The position numbers and the translations under genes are program-made. Source: Methylobacterium sp. R2-1 (lineage in GTDB: Bacteria > Pseudomonadota > Alphaproteobacteria > Rhizobiales > Beijerinckiaceae). Taken from it: a stretch of DNA of 64,000 bases. A model generated the notes under the pieces. That model made no database searches. It was not told the origin of the DNA and saw nothing but the letters and a program-made list of their open reading frames with translations. The stretch is from contig NZ_JACHWM010000008.1 in the NCBI RefSeq assembly GCF_014191355.1, positions 1 to 64,000 on the forward strand, in the 5' to 3' direction. Positions 62,923 to 64,000 of this stretch are shown here, piece by piece; position 1 is the first letter of the stretch, and every line of letters begins with the position of its first letter.

Positions 62923-64000
62923 TCAGTAATCCTGCGCTTCGGCCTCCACCAGGATCTCGCGTTTGCCGGCGTGGTTGGCCGGCCCGACGAGACCTTCGGT
63001 CTCCATCCGCTCCATCAGCGAGGCGGCGCGGTTGTAGCCGATCTGCAGGCGGCGCTGGATGTAGGAGGTGGAGGCCTTCTTGTCCCGCAGCACGACCGCG
63101 ACCGCCTGCTCGTAGAGGTCGCCGCCCTCCCCGCCACCGAACTGGCCGGCGTCGAAGACAGGGCCGTCCTCGGATGCGGCGGCGCCGGCCGGGATCTCGC
63201 CCTCCTCCGCCGTCACCGCCTCGAGGTAGGACGGCCGACCCTGGCGCTTGAGATGCGCCACCACACTCTCGACCTCGGAGTCCGAGCAGAACGGCCCGTG
63301 CACGCGCGTCGTGCGCCCGCCGCCGGCCATGAACAGCATGTCGCCCTGACCCAGCAACTGCTCCGCGCCCATCTCGCCCAGGATGGTGCGGCTATCGATC
63401 TTGCTCGTCACCTGGAAGGAGATCCGGGTCGGGAAGTTCGCCTTGATCGTGCCGGTGATGACGTCCACGCTCGGACGCTGCGTCGCCATGATCAGGTGGA
63501 TGCCCGCCGCGCGCGCCATCTGCGCCAGCCGCTGGATCGCCCCCTCGATGTCCTTGCCCGCCACCATCATCAGATCGGCCATCTCGTCGACCACGATCAC
63601 GATGTAGGGTAGCGGGTTGAGGTCCATGACCTCGTCTTCATAGACCGCCTCACCGGTGGTGCGGTCGAAGCCGGTCTGGACCGTGCGAGTCAGGGTCTCA
63701 CCGCGGGCACGGGCCTCTTCGAGGCGTGCATTGAAGCCGTCGATGTTCCGGACACCGACTTTGGACATCTTCTTGTAGCGCTCCTCCATCTCGCGCACGG
63801 CCCATTTGAGGGCGATGACCGCCTTCTTCGGGTCGGTGACGACGGGGGAGAGCAGGTGCGGGATGCCGTCGTAGACCGACAGCTCCAGCATCTTGGGATC
63901 GACCATGATCAGGCGGCACTCCTCCGGCTTGAGCCGGTAGAGCAGCGACAGGATCATGGTGTTGATGGCTACCGACTTGCCCGAGCCCGTGGTGCCGGCG
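62923..64000 (-). CDS. ftsK: DNA translocase FtsK, C-terminal part (cut by window edge)
   Basis: FtsK pumps DNA at the division septum to complete chromosome segregation. About 359 C-terminal residues are present; the N-terminal membrane part is off the right edge. The Walker A loop [14 protein letters not shown] lies at the very edge (63958-64000). Next come [20 protein letters not shown], Walker [18 protein letters not shown], and [20 protein letters not shown]. The C-terminal winged-helix gamma domain reads [20 protein letters not shown]. This gamma domain reads the orienting FtsK sequences. Canonical in every visible part. Confidence 0.96.
   Translation of the reverse strand, partial: AGTTGSGKSVAINTMILSLLYRLKPEECRLIMVDPKMLELSVYDGIPHLLSPVVTDPKKAVIALKWAVREMEERYKKMSKVGVRNIDGFNARLEEARARGETLTRTVQTGFDRTTGEAVYEDEVMDLNPLPYIVIVVDEMADLMMVAGKDIEGAIQRLAQMARAAGIHLIMATQRPSVDVITGTIKANFPTRISFQVTSKIDSRTILGEMGAEQLLGQGDMLFMAGGGRTTRVHGPFCSDSEVESVVAHLKRQGRPSYLEAVTAEEGEIPAGAAASEDGPVFDAGQFGGGEGGDLYEQAVAVVLRDKKASTSYIQRRLQIGYNRAASLMERMETEGLVGPANHAGKREILVEAEAQDY

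Overview
The window looks like chromosomal DNA of an alphaproteobacterium of the Methylobacterium/Methylorubrum extorquens type. The evidence is very high GC content, a str operon split by short gaps, a PanE2-type oxalyl-CoA reductase cluster, and a two-gene molybdopterin formate dehydrogenase that matches the published fdh4AB arrangement. A general-stress (EcfG-type) promoter upstream of a CsbD gene also fits. No phage, insertion sequence or CRISPR array is visible. Most genes are ordinary chromosomal genes in short operons. The organism is inferred from gene content; no database was searched.

Layout, left to right. 1-3264: the str operon on the minus strand (rpsL, rpsG, fusA, start of tuf). 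3654-14229: a split MukB/MksBEF/Wadjet-type SMC system. Its SMC-like ATPase (jetC/mksF-like) lies at 3654-7133, and its kleisin-like and accessory subunits (jetA and jetB) lie 5 kb away at 12169-14229 on the same strand. Between them sits an unrelated electrophile/quinone-type module (MarR-GNAT regulator, esterase, ring-cleavage dioxygenase homologue, LysR) and two strong hairpins. No JetD nuclease gene is seen.

14361-20584: a HAD phosphatase, small exported proteins, a CitE-like lyase, a tautomerase, a LysR regulator and an MFS exporter. 20756-25552: a probable oxalate uptake and assimilation operon (OxlT-like antiporter, FAH-family protein, PanE2-type reductase, AAE3-type acyl-CoA synthetase). 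25763-31399: CsbD stress proteins, a PAS-GGDEF cyclase, a creatininase-family protein, a glycosyltransferase, a membrane alpha/beta hydrolase and tRNA-Thr(TGT). 31712-37388: aroA-cmk, TIGR02300-type and other small proteins, and a sulfite-oxidase-like protein paired with a flavin reductase.

37763-41261: a siderophore-type TonB receptor followed by a PepSY membrane protein. 41347-49733: a signalling island with a Crp-like regulator, a receiver-DUF3369-kinase hybrid, an OmpR-type regulator, and a membrane kinase translationally coupled to an orphan peptide-type substrate-binding protein. 50028-55185: a BoxR-like regulator, cysE, small conserved genes, an S24 repressor-like protein, and DUF952-pyrD. 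55589-60196: a formate dehydrogenase pair (fdh4AB-like) and an HWE kinase. 60627-64000: a ZnuD-like TonB receptor under a perfect palindrome, then the C-terminal part of ftsK running off the right edge.

The point most worth following up is the split SMC system without a visible nuclease subunit. Next are the kinase/binding-protein pair, the oxalate module and the BoxR-like regulator without box genes.
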